A program made the translations under genes and the position numbers. From positions 62,001-126,000 of the forward strand of contig NZ_JACHJQ010000006.1 in NCBI RefSeq assembly GCF_014203735.1: a stretch of DNA of 64,000 bases, read 5' to 3'. Source of the stretch: Actinophytocola algeriensis. Lineage in GTDB: Bacteria; Actinomycetota; Actinomycetes; Mycobacteriales; Pseudonocardiaceae. The notes beneath the pieces are model-generated. The model made no database searches. It was given only the letters and a program-made list of their open reading frames with translations, and was not told the DNA's origin. Shown one piece after another: positions 23,884 through 31,117 of this stretch; the first letter of the stretch is position 1, and every line of letters starts with the position of its first letter.

Positions 23884-25214
23884 GAGATCTCCGTGGTGGT
23901 GAAGACGCCTGCGGATCGGACACTGGGGTTGCTGCCGAGGCCGATGACGGCGCTGCGGTCGGCAGGCGCGACGCGGGCGTGCACGCCGGCGAACCCCGCG
24001 GGCGTGTAGTAGAAGCCGTAGACCGCGTGCCACGGCCGCGGGTGCGAGATGTCCGGGTCGAGGGTGGGCTCCTCGCGCGGGACCACCCGGCGTTGCACGA
24101 TCGCGCCGACCTCGGCGGCCGCGCGCAGCGCGTCGTGCCACTCCGCGTCGGCCACCTCCCACCCGGCGGTCACCCCGTGCCCGCCGAACGTGGCGCTCGG
24201 CTTGAGGATCAGCTCGTCCCGCCGCTCCCGGCAGTGGTCCAGCAGCTCGGGGTCCGACCGCAGCGACCGGACGTTCAGCAGCCGGGTCCACGGGACGATC
24301 CGGTCGATCAGCGCCCGCTCCCCCGTCGAGAAGGCGTCCGACCGCTCGTGGTCGGACAGCAGCGCCAGGCAACCCTTCTCCACGAACAGGTTGGTCTCCA
24401 GCGGCGTCCACAACACCACGTCGCCGGTCTCGTGCAGCTTGGCGATCCGCTCGTACTGGGCGATGGCGTCCGGGTCGCCGAGCACCTGGTCGACGTCGAA
24501 GCAGCGCAGCACGACGTCGACCCGGTCGCCTGCGAGGTACAGCCCGCCGCCGCGCTCGGTGAGGTCACCCACCTCGCCGAGGTGGCACCGCAGCCCGCAT
24601 TCGCGCAGCGCGTGCCGCAGCGGCTCCCAGGTGCCCGCCCACTCCGCCAGCGCGCCAGGGCCCTCCAGCAACGCGACCACCGGTTCCCCGCCGGTCGCCT
24701 CGCGCAGCGCGTCGGCCAGCACCGTGGGGCTGTGCGTGTAGCCGAGGCGGTGCCGCTCGGCGAACTCGGCGAACGCCTCGTCGCGCAGCAACGCCCTTGG
24801 CACCTCGCCGCTGCGGTCCCAGCCCCCGTGGTCGCTGCCGATGCCGACCTCCAGCAGCTGGTAGGCGGTCCCGTCGTGGTAGACGTCCGCGCGCCCGGTC
24901 ACCTGCGGCGCCACCCCGAGCCTGCGCATCAACGCGCTCCGCTCGCCGTCAACGCCGACGGCGTCGCCGAGCCGTTCCAGGTCGCCGCCGAACATCCGGT
25001 CCGGCAGTTCCAGCAGCAGCCCCAGCAGCCGGTGCAGGTCGTCGGCGAACGCCAGCACCGCCGCCTCCCCGACGAACAACGGCCGGTCGTGGAACTCGCC
25101 ACGCCAGGCAGCCAGCGACGCCGCGGTCCGGACCTGCTCGACGGCTCGACCGAGGCGGGATCCCGGTGCTCCGGTCGCGCGCAGGTACGCGCGGGTCACC
25201 GCGTCGATTGGCAT
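23880..25214 (-). CDS. ATP-grasp-like ligase
   Basis: 444 residues from ATG 25214; an in-frame ATG at 25250 would add 12 residues and neither has a strong ribosome site. The central and C-terminal parts recall ATP-grasp or glutathionylspermidine-synthetase-like proteins: DVVLRCFDVDQVLGDPDA, LETNLFVEKGCLALLSDH, then the likely ATP-binding Lys and glycine loop in ELILKPSATFGGHGVTAGWEV, with a QRRVVPREEPTLDP segment after it. These enzymes join a carboxylate to an amine with ATP. It is first in the leftward operon with an exporter and a FemX-like transferase and diverges from the adenylation operon. It probably forms an amide in the unusual building block, though a carboxylate-amine ligase for resistance is also possible. 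Confidence 0.65.
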   Translation of the reverse strand: MPIDAVTRAYLRATGAPGSRLGRAVEQVRTAASLAAWRGEFHDRPLFVGEAAVLAFADDLHRLLGLLLELPDRMFGGDLERLGDAVGVDGERSALMRRLGVAPQVTGRADVYHDGTAYQLLEVGIGSDHGGWDRSGEVPRALLRDEAFAEFAERHRLGYTHSPTVLADALREATGGEPVVALLEGPGALAEWAGTWEPLRHALRECGLRCHLGEVGDLTERGGGLYLAGDRVDVVLRCFDVDQVLGDPDAIAQYERIAKLHETGDVVLWTPLETNLFVEKGCLALLSDHERSDAFSTGERALIDRIVPWTRLLNVRSLRSDPELLDHCRERRDELILKPSATFGGHGVTAGWEVADAEWHDALRAAAEVGAIVQRRVVPREEPTLDPDISHPRPWHAVYGFYYTPAGFAGVHARVAPADRSAVIGLGSNPSVRSAGVFTTTEIS

Positions 25215-25457
25215 TCCCCGATCGTGCCCGCCACCGGCGGGCGGCCGCATCTTCCACCGTGCTCACCTCGATTCAGGACGAAGGGCAAGTCAGCCGCCGC
25301 GCTTACGCGGAAATGCGCTGTGAATTGTCGTCACCGCTGGACTGTCCCGTGTAGAGCACGACCAAAGATGGAGGCCATGAAAAAGTGCTGCACGCTTGGG
25401 GACACGCAGAGTTTCGCTGCAGTCGTGGTTGAAGAATCCAGGCCTTTGGAGCAATCG
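25215..25457. promoter_or_regulatory. Divergent promoter region, ATP-grasp operon versus adenylation operon
   Basis: 243 bases. It contains TTGAAGAATCC (25430-25440) close to the adenylation gene start. The core TTGAAGAAT is the same as in the palindrome at 35039-35055 ahead of the methionine salvage operon, which may mean a shared regulator, but a 9-base match is weak. No clear -35/-10 pair was identified. Confidence 0.35.
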
Positions 25458-26984
25458 ATGGGGCATCCGTCCTCGTTATTGGGTCGATTAGCCGAGCATG
25501 TCCGTGACCGGCCCGACGCCACCGCCCTGGTTTTCGGCGAGGAGCGGGTCAGCTATGCCGAGCTGGACGCCATGGCGGGGACGGCGCTGGCCGGGATCGA
25601 CGAGCTCGGGCTGCCCGACGGGACGACGGTAGCGGTGCACGCCGCGAAGACGCCGCGCACGATCGCCCTGCTCGTCGCCTGCCTGCGCGCTCGGCTGCCG
25701 ATCCTGTTGCCCTCGGCCGAGTTGGGCGCCGACATGGTGAGCACCCTGTTGCGCAACGCGGACTGCGGCGACATGCTGGCCGCCGAGACCCCGGCGCAGA
25801 CCGCGGACCACCGGGTGCACAAGATCGACTGCGCGGTGTCCGGCGCGACGGCCGGGCGGTCCGGGGCGCGACCGGCCACTTCGGACGGTGCCGCCGACGG
25901 CGACTCCGACGGCGGTGTCGCGCTCCTGCTGACCACGTCCGGCTCCACCGGGGTACCCAAGATCGTGCCGCTGACCGTGGGGGCGGTGGACCGGTTCACC
26001 GACTGGGCCATCGCGCACTTCGGCATCGGGCAGCCGACCGCGGTGCTGAACTACGCCCCGCTCAACTTCGACCTGTGCCTGCTGGACATCTGGGCGACGC
26101 TCAAGGCGGGCGGCACCGCGGTGCTGGTCGAGACCGACCGGTCGACCAACGGCCGGCACCTCGGCGACCTGGTCCGCGCCAACGGGATCGGCGTGATCCA
26201 GTCGGTGCCGATGTTCTTCCGCCTGCTCAACGACTCCTGGGACGGGGAGCCGTACCACAGCGTCGGGCACGTGGTCCTCACCGGCGACAAGACCTCCGCC
26301 AAGCTGTTGTCCGAGCTGCCGAGGATGTTCCCGGCCGCCCGGATCTGGAACCTGTACGGCTGCACGGAGACCAACGACAGCCTGTTGCACGAGATCGCCC
26401 CCTCGGCGGGCGGCGACCTGCCGGTCGGCAGACCGCTGCCCGGTGTGGACGCGCTCGTGGTGGACGGCGACGGCAACGTCCTGTCCGGACCGGCGACCGG
26501 TGAGCTGTTCGTCCGCACACCGTTCCAGACCGGCGGCTACCTCGACCCGACCGGCGCCACGGCGAACCGGTTCGTCCACCTCGAGGGCGGCTCCAGGCCG
26601 TACTTCCGCTCCGGGGACCTGGTCCGCCGCGACGCCGACGGTGTGTTCACCCTGTTGGGGCGCGACGACTTCCAGGTCAAGGTGCGGGGCTTCCGGGTGA
26701 ACCTCGAGGAGATCGAGCTGATCATCCTCGAGCACGACGACGTGGTCGAGGCGGCCGTGATCGGCATCCCCGACGACATCGCCGGGGTGCGCATCCACGC
26801 GGTGGTGCGCGGCAGGGCGCCCGGCGCGCCGAACGGTCTCGTGCTGCGCGACCACTGCAGGCGGCGGCTGCCCAGGGTGGCCATCCCGGCGGCCATCCAG
26901 ATCACCCAGGAGCCGTTGCCGAGAACGTCAACGGGCAAAGTCGACCGGCAGGAAATCCGCCGGACTGTACTGAACAGGAGCTGA
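25458..26984 (+). CDS. Free-standing adenylation enzyme (amino acid-AMP ligase)
   Basis: 508 residues from ATG 25458 with GGAG 6 bases upstream; an in-frame ATG at 25377 adds 27 non-conserved residues. NRPS A-domain core motifs are complete: LLTTSGSTGVPK (A3), NFDLCLLDIW (A4), NLYGCTETND (A5), YFRSGDLV (A7), LGRDDFQVKVRGFRVNLEEIE (A8) and TSTGKVDR (A10). The Asp in A4 normally binds the alpha-amino group, so an alpha-amino or imino acid is likely. The A-PCP-dehydrogenase gene order is that of pyrrole pathways (PltF-PltL-PltE, CloN4-CloN5-CloN3), where proline is activated; the cluster may use proline or a proline-like ring acid instead of beta-tyrosine. It loads the carrier encoded 1 base downstream. 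Confidence 0.9.
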   Translation: MGHPSSLLGRLAEHVRDRPDATALVFGEERVSYAELDAMAGTALAGIDELGLPDGTTVAVHAAKTPRTIALLVACLRARLPILLPSAELGADMVSTLLRNADCGDMLAAETPAQTADHRVHKIDCAVSGATAGRSGARPATSDGAADGDSDGGVALLLTTSGSTGVPKIVPLTVGAVDRFTDWAIAHFGIGQPTAVLNYAPLNFDLCLLDIWATLKAGGTAVLVETDRSTNGRHLGDLVRANGIGVIQSVPMFFRLLNDSWDGEPYHSVGHVVLTGDKTSAKLLSELPRMFPAARIWNLYGCTETNDSLLHEIAPSAGGDLPVGRPLPGVDALVVDGDGNVLSGPATGELFVRTPFQTGGYLDPTGATANRFVHLEGGSRPYFRSGDLVRRDADGVFTLLGRDDFQVKVRGFRVNLEEIELIILEHDDVVEAAVIGIPDDIAGVRIHAVVRGRAPGAPNGLVLRDHCRRRLPRVAIPAAIQITQEPLPRTSTGKVDRQEIRRTVLNRS

Positions 26985-26985
26985 C

Positions 26986-27255
26986 GTGAGCTATTCGGAC
27001 ACGATCAAGAGTTATATCGTGCGCGAGTTCGTGCCCGATATCACGACCGACGACCTGGCCGACGACTACGACCTCATCGCCAACGGCGTCGTGGACAGTC
27101 TCGGGTTGCTGCGCCTGATCAGCTGGCTGGAGACCACGTTCTCGATCCCGGTCGACGACATCGAGATCAACGAGCAGGACTTCGTCACGGTCACCGCGAT
27201 CTGCGGGTTCATCGACCGTGCGGCGAGCACCACCGACATCGCGAAGGCTGCGTGA
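26986..27255 (+). CDS. Stand-alone peptidyl carrier protein (prolyl-type)
   Basis: 89 residues from GTG 26986 with AGGAG upstream. The phosphopantetheine Ser is S38 in NGVVDSLGLLRLISWLE; helix 1 is DTIKSYIVREFVP. The VVDSLGLL motif and the following ETTFSIPVDDIEINEQDFVTV resemble carriers of the PltL/CloN5/RedO group more than modular NRPS carriers (LGGHS). It is 1 base after the A enzyme, and its TGA overlaps a GTG that could also start the cupin gene. It holds the amino acid while the acyl-CoA-dehydrogenase-like enzyme oxidises it. A second carrier, with GGES, lies in the beta-tyrosine module, so the two carriers probably serve different acids. Confidence 0.9.
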   Translation: MSYSDTIKSYIVREFVPDITTDDLADDYDLIANGVVDSLGLLRLISWLETTFSIPVDDIEINEQDFVTVTAICGFIDRAASTTDIAKAA

Positions 27256-27260
27256 TACCG

Positions 27261-27638
27261 ATGATCGTGCGCAACGCCAGTGAGATCATCCCGGTCGACT
27301 GGGGCAACGGCACCAGCAGGCGCTACCTGACCAAGGCCGACGACATGGGCTTCACCGTGACCGATACGGTCGTCAAAGCCGGTACCAGTTCACCATTACG
27401 GTACAAGAACCACCTCGAAGCGTGTTACTGCTACGCGGGCAGCGGCAAGGTCATCGACACCGAGGGCAACGAGTTCCCCATCGTGCCAGGGACGATCTAC
27501 GCGCTGGACCAGCACGACGCGCACCACCTGGTCGCATCGGACCACGAGGACCTGCGGCTGGTGTGCGTGTTCACCCCGGCGCTGCACGGTCACGAGGTGC
27601 ACGACCTCTCCAAAGCCGATGGCTTCTCCAACTACTGA
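27261..27638 (+). CDS. Ectoine-synthase-like cupin (EctC family)
   Basis: 125 residues from ATG 27261; a GTG at 27252 overlapping the carrier stop would add 3. The protein begins MIVRNASEI and contains TVVKAGTSSPLRYKNHLEACYCYAGSGKVID, GTIYALDQHDAHHLVAS and LRLVCVFTPALHGHEVH, all signatures of EctC. The iron ligands of EctC (Glu in HLEA, Tyr in GTIYALD, His in DQHDAH) are present, as is the Cys in LVCVFTP. EctC closes N-acetyl-2,4-diaminobutyrate to a tetrahydropyrimidine by loss of water. EctA and EctB are absent here, so its substrate is probably a related gamma-amino acid derivative, and a secondary-metabolite ring closure is the likely role. This is one of the strangest members of the cluster. 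Confidence 0.88.
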   Translation: MIVRNASEIIPVDWGNGTSRRYLTKADDMGFTVTDTVVKAGTSSPLRYKNHLEACYCYAGSGKVIDTEGNEFPIVPGTIYALDQHDAHHLVASDHEDLRLVCVFTPALHGHEVHDLSKADGFSNY

Positions 27639-27666
27639 GCCGAGATCGCAGGCGGGAGTCTGAGTC

Positions 27667-28809
27667 ATGCGGACGTGGTCAGCCGAGCAACGCGATCTGC
27701 GGATCGACTTCGCCGACAAGTTTGCCGCCTGGGGCGAGGGCCACCTCGAGCGCGACCGAACCGGCACCTTCCCTTGGGAACAATGGAAGCAGGTCGGTGA
27801 GTCGGGCTTGCTGAAGCTCCCGTTCGATCCGGCGTGGGGTGGGTTGGGCCAAGACCTGCTCACGACCATGTACGTGCTGGAGGGTCTCGGGTACGGCTGC
27901 CGGGACAACGGCCTGAACTCGTCGGTGGCGACCCAGCTGGTGAGCACCGGGATCCCGCTGCACCGGTTCGGCACCACCGAGCAGAAGGACCGCTTCCTCC
28001 GGTCGGTCGCGGACGGCACCCGGATCGGCGCGCACGCCATCACCGAGCGCCACGGCGGTTCGGACGCGGCGAGCATGAAGAGCACGGCGGTCCGCGACGG
28101 TGACAACTACGTCATCAACGGCGAGAAGTGCTTCATCAGCAACGGACCGGTGGCCGACCTGTTCCTCCTCTACGTCAGGACGCAGGGCGGCACCGGCCCG
28201 TTCGGGATCAGCACGTTCCTCGTCGAGCGGAACACACCGGGTCTCGGCATCGGCGAGGTCATCGACAAGATGGGCCTGCGGACGACGCCGTTCTGCAACA
28301 TCACGTTCGACGACGTCGTGGTGCCCGCGTCGAACATGGTCGGCAAGCTGGGCAAGGGCTTCCTCATCCTCGACTACGTGATGAAGTGGGAAGTCCTGTG
28401 CGCGTTCGTGCTCAGCCTCGGCAACATCCGCAACCGGCTGGAGCGGTGCATCGAGTTCGCCCGCTCCCGCACCCAGTTCGGGGCGAAGATCGGGTCCTAC
28501 CAGTCCATCTCGAACAAGATCGTGGACATGAAGATCGGGCTGGAGACGTCGAGGAAGTGGCTCTACGACACCGCCGAGGACTTCCTCGCCGGTGAGAACG
28601 TGATGATGGACCTGGCCATCGCGAAGCTGATGACCAGCGAGGCGAACGTGAAGTCGGCCGCGGACGCGGTGCAGATCTTCGGCGGCCGCGGGTACCTCAC
28701 CGAGTTCGGGTTGGAAAAGGACCTCCGGGACGCGACCGGCGGCACGATCTATTCGGGCACCTCCGAAATCCAGCGGGACAAGATCTCCCGGATCCTCCGG
28801 GTCTCGTGA
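27667..28809 (+). CDS. Acyl-CoA dehydrogenase-like, probable aminoacyl-PCP dehydrogenase
   Basis: 380 residues, full ACAD fold: AITERHGGSDAASMKSTAVRDGDNYVINGEKCFISNG in the FAD/substrate domain, RSRTQFGAKIGSYQ and QIFGGRGYLTEF later. The catalytic Glu of medium-chain dehydrogenases (YEGT) is Ser363 here (IYSGTSEIQR). Instead E242 in VMKWEVLCAF aligns with the Glu used by isovaleryl-CoA and prolyl-PCP dehydrogenases (RedW, PltE). Together with the adjacent A enzyme and carrier, this suggests oxidation of a carrier-bound prolyl-like ring to an imine, enamine or pyrrole. FAD is the cofactor, re-oxidised by O2 or an electron-transfer flavoprotein. Its TGA overlaps the GTG of the next gene. The exact substrate is unknown. 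Confidence 0.88.
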   Translation: MRTWSAEQRDLRIDFADKFAAWGEGHLERDRTGTFPWEQWKQVGESGLLKLPFDPAWGGLGQDLLTTMYVLEGLGYGCRDNGLNSSVATQLVSTGIPLHRFGTTEQKDRFLRSVADGTRIGAHAITERHGGSDAASMKSTAVRDGDNYVINGEKCFISNGPVADLFLLYVRTQGGTGPFGISTFLVERNTPGLGIGEVIDKMGLRTTPFCNITFDDVVVPASNMVGKLGKGFLILDYVMKWEVLCAFVLSLGNIRNRLERCIEFARSRTQFGAKIGSYQSISNKIVDMKIGLETSRKWLYDTAEDFLAGENVMMDLAIAKLMTSEANVKSAADAVQIFGGRGYLTEFGLEKDLRDATGGTIYSGTSEIQRDKISRILRVS

Positions 28810-29522
28810 ACCGAAAGGCGAAGAAGATGGGCACCGACAAGACGCCAGAGGAATTACTGGCCGTCACCGACTTCCTCGACCACGACACACTGGTGGTGCG
28901 GCACTTCGTCGACCGCGTGCTCGGCGAGGACCGGGGCACGCCCATCGAGAACGCCGTCAAGCTCTACTACGCGGTGCGTGACGAGATCAACTACGAGGTC
29001 TACGGCGCGAGCCTGAGCCCGGAGGGCCTGCGGGCCAGCTCGATCCTCGGCCGCGGGCGCGGGTTCTGCATCCACAAGTCCAACGTGTACGCCGCGGCGT
29101 GCCGGGCGGTCGGCATCCCCAGCCGGCTCGTGATGACCGACGTGCGCAACCACCTCGCCTCGGACCGGCTGCGCGAGCTGGTGGGCGGCGACGTGTTCCG
29201 CTTCCACGCGCTCACCACGGTGTACCTCGACGGCCGGTGGGTCAGGGCGACGCCGGTGTTCAACAAGATGCTCTGCCGGCTGTACGGGATCACGCCGCTC
29301 GACTTCGACGGCAAGACCGACAGCATGTCGCACCCGTACGACAGCAAGGGCCGCAAGTACATGGAGTTCCTGCACGAGCACGGCGAGTTCGACGACTTCC
29401 CGTACGACCTGGTCGTCGACGGGATCCGGGTGGCGCACCCGCGCCTGTTCGACAGCAGGTACGAGACGAAGGACGGTTCGTTGATCGCCGAGGCCGGTTC
29501 GACGCAACAGCGTGCGGCGTAA
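28806..29522 (+). CDS. Transglutaminase-like cysteine acyltransferase
   Basis: 238 residues from GTG 28806 (4-base overlap); ATG 28827 is an alternative start. The transglutaminase core is visible: Cys in GRGRGFCIHKSNVYAAACRAVGIPSRLV, His in FRFHALTTVYLDGRWVRATPVFNK, and an Asp/Asn region after it. In bacterial secondary metabolism this fold can form amide bonds from carrier-bound acyl groups (AdmF of andrimid is the precedent) as well as cleave peptides. Here it follows the A, PCP and dehydrogenase genes, so transfer of the heterocyclic acyl group from the carrier to an amine is the likely step. No signal peptide is present. Confidence 0.8.
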   Translation: MNRKAKKMGTDKTPEELLAVTDFLDHDTLVVRHFVDRVLGEDRGTPIENAVKLYYAVRDEINYEVYGASLSPEGLRASSILGRGRGFCIHKSNVYAAACRAVGIPSRLVMTDVRNHLASDRLRELVGGDVFRFHALTTVYLDGRWVRATPVFNKMLCRLYGITPLDFDGKTDSMSHPYDSKGRKYMEFLHEHGEFDDFPYDLVVDGIRVAHPRLFDSRYETKDGSLIAEAGSTQQRAA

Positions 29523-29530
29523 GGACAGCC

Positions 29531-31117
29531 ATGACGAAACCAGTCGAGTCCCGGTCCACCGCGGGCACGCTCTGGCGCGACGGGTCAACCGAGCTCCTGC
29601 GCGCCACGGTGGCCGAGCAGGTCGACGCTCTGAACGAGCAGTTCGACATCTGCCTCGGTGAGCTGCGCGCCGCCCGGCACGAGGTCGAGGAGTTCGCGAC
29701 CTACTGCGCCCGCAACGACCTGCCCGTGGACGCCCCGGTGCTCAACCAGCTCAAGACCGCCACCGAGCAGGTGGGGCTGCGGATCATCCGCCAGCAGCGC
29801 TCGCTGCTGGCGGAGTCCGTCGAGGACGCCGCCGACCTGCTCAGCGTCGCGGAGTCGGTGCTGCGGTTCGGCCTGAGCACGCTGGCCTACGTGCGGAACT
29901 CGATGGAGTGGGCGGGCAAGGCGTACTCCCAGTCGCAGCAGGTGCAGTTCTTCGGCACCCAGACCGAGTCCTGGCCGACGATGAACTACGACCGCAACGG
30001 CATGCATGCCGCGGTCACCCGGGTCGAGAGCCAGATGCTCGAGGTGCTCGGCCTGTCGCCGGCGGAGTACGGGATCGGCGTCACCGCGTCCGGCATGTCG
30101 GCGTGGACCTGGGTCGAGTCGTTCCTGCTGCGGGACCGGCTGCGCACCGGCGACACGATCCTGCTGGCGCCCTACATCTACTACGAGACCGCGCAGCAGC
30201 TGACGGCGTTGCCGGACCTGCGGGCCGAGCGGGCGAGCGGGTACGAGGTCGAGGAGATCGTCGGCGACGTTGTCCGCCTCCGGCCCAAGGTGGTCCTCGT
30301 CGACCCACTGGCGAACAACGTCCGGCAGCGGATCTTCGACCTGCCCGAGCTGTTCCGCAGGTTGCGCGAGGTGGCCACCGAGCGCCTGACGGTGGTCGTC
30401 GACGGCACGATGATCGGCGCGTCGCTGCAGCCGGAGCTGTTCGCCAGCGACGACAAGCTGGAGATCATCTACTACGAGAGCTGCACCAAGTACCTGCAGC
30501 TGGGCATGGACTTCGCGCTCGCCGGCCTGGTGGTGTACCCGGTCGAGCTGACCGAGCGCATGAGCATGCTGCGCCGCAACCTCGGCGCGGTGCTCGCCAG
30601 GCACAACGCGGAGCTCTTCCCCCGGTACCCGGCCTCGACGCACCACAAGCGCATGCGGCGGATCTGGGACAACGCCGAGCGGCTGGCCAACCTGCTGCTG
30701 GCCGACCCCCGGGTGTCGGCGATCGGCGAGGTGCACCACCCCGCGCTCCCCCACCACCCGGACGTGGGGCTCATCCGGTCCCTGCCGTACGGCAGCGGGA
30801 TCGTGACGTTCCTCTACCATGAGCGGGCGCGCAACGACTGGGACAACCTGAACCACGTGGTCGACCGGATCCTCGCGCACGCACAGGAGTCCGGTGTGCA
30901 GGTGACGAAGGGGGTCAGCTTCGGCTACGCGGTGCCCAGGGTGTGGGCTCAGGACGTGGGCACCACAGAGGCCGAACGGAAGTACGTCCCCGCGACGGAC
31001 GACGAGCCGCTGTTCCTGCGGCTGTACATCGGAGATCGCGGCCACCAGCTAGGCGGGCTCGCCGACTCGATCTCGAAGGCGATCGCCGACACTCCACTGA
31101 GGAGCGAGGGCAAGTGA
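29531..31117 (+). CDS. Cystathionine-gamma-synthase-fold PLP enzyme (candidate SAM gamma-lyase/replacement enzyme)
   Basis: 528 residues, about 130 longer than classical family members because of a helical N-terminal extension (residues 1-130, QLKTATEQVGLRIIRQQRSLLAESVEDAA). The PLP Lys is K320 in YYESCTKYLQLGMDFALAGL, the family motif S-x-T-K-Y-x-x-G-x-x-D; VVVDGTMIGASLQPELF and VVLVDPLANNVRQRIF give the PLP-phosphate and pyridine contacts. The family eliminates or replaces a leaving group on the gamma carbon of an amino acid. A neighbouring methionine salvage operon suggests the leaving group is methylthioadenosine, so SAM would be the substrate (the altemicidin enzyme SbzP is a precedent for SAM plus PLP). 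Homoserine esters are the alternative. Confidence 0.8.
   Translation: MTKPVESRSTAGTLWRDGSTELLRATVAEQVDALNEQFDICLGELRAARHEVEEFATYCARNDLPVDAPVLNQLKTATEQVGLRIIRQQRSLLAESVEDAADLLSVAESVLRFGLSTLAYVRNSMEWAGKAYSQSQQVQFFGTQTESWPTMNYDRNGMHAAVTRVESQMLEVLGLSPAEYGIGVTASGMSAWTWVESFLLRDRLRTGDTILLAPYIYYETAQQLTALPDLRAERASGYEVEEIVGDVVRLRPKVVLVDPLANNVRQRIFDLPELFRRLREVATERLTVVVDGTMIGASLQPELFASDDKLEIIYYESCTKYLQLGMDFALAGLVVYPVELTERMSMLRRNLGAVLARHNAELFPRYPASTHHKRMRRIWDNAERLANLLLADPRVSAIGEVHHPALPHHPDVGLIRSLPYGSGIVTFLYHERARNDWDNLNHVVDRILAHAQESGVQVTKGVSFGYAVPRVWAQDVGTTEAERKYVPATDDEPLFLRLYIGDRGHQLGGLADSISKAIADTPLRSEGK

Noticed and set aside
27261-27638. Osmoprotective ectoine synthesis
   Set aside because: No ectA, ectB or ectD nearby and the gene is locked in a carrier-protein operon with 5-base spacing.
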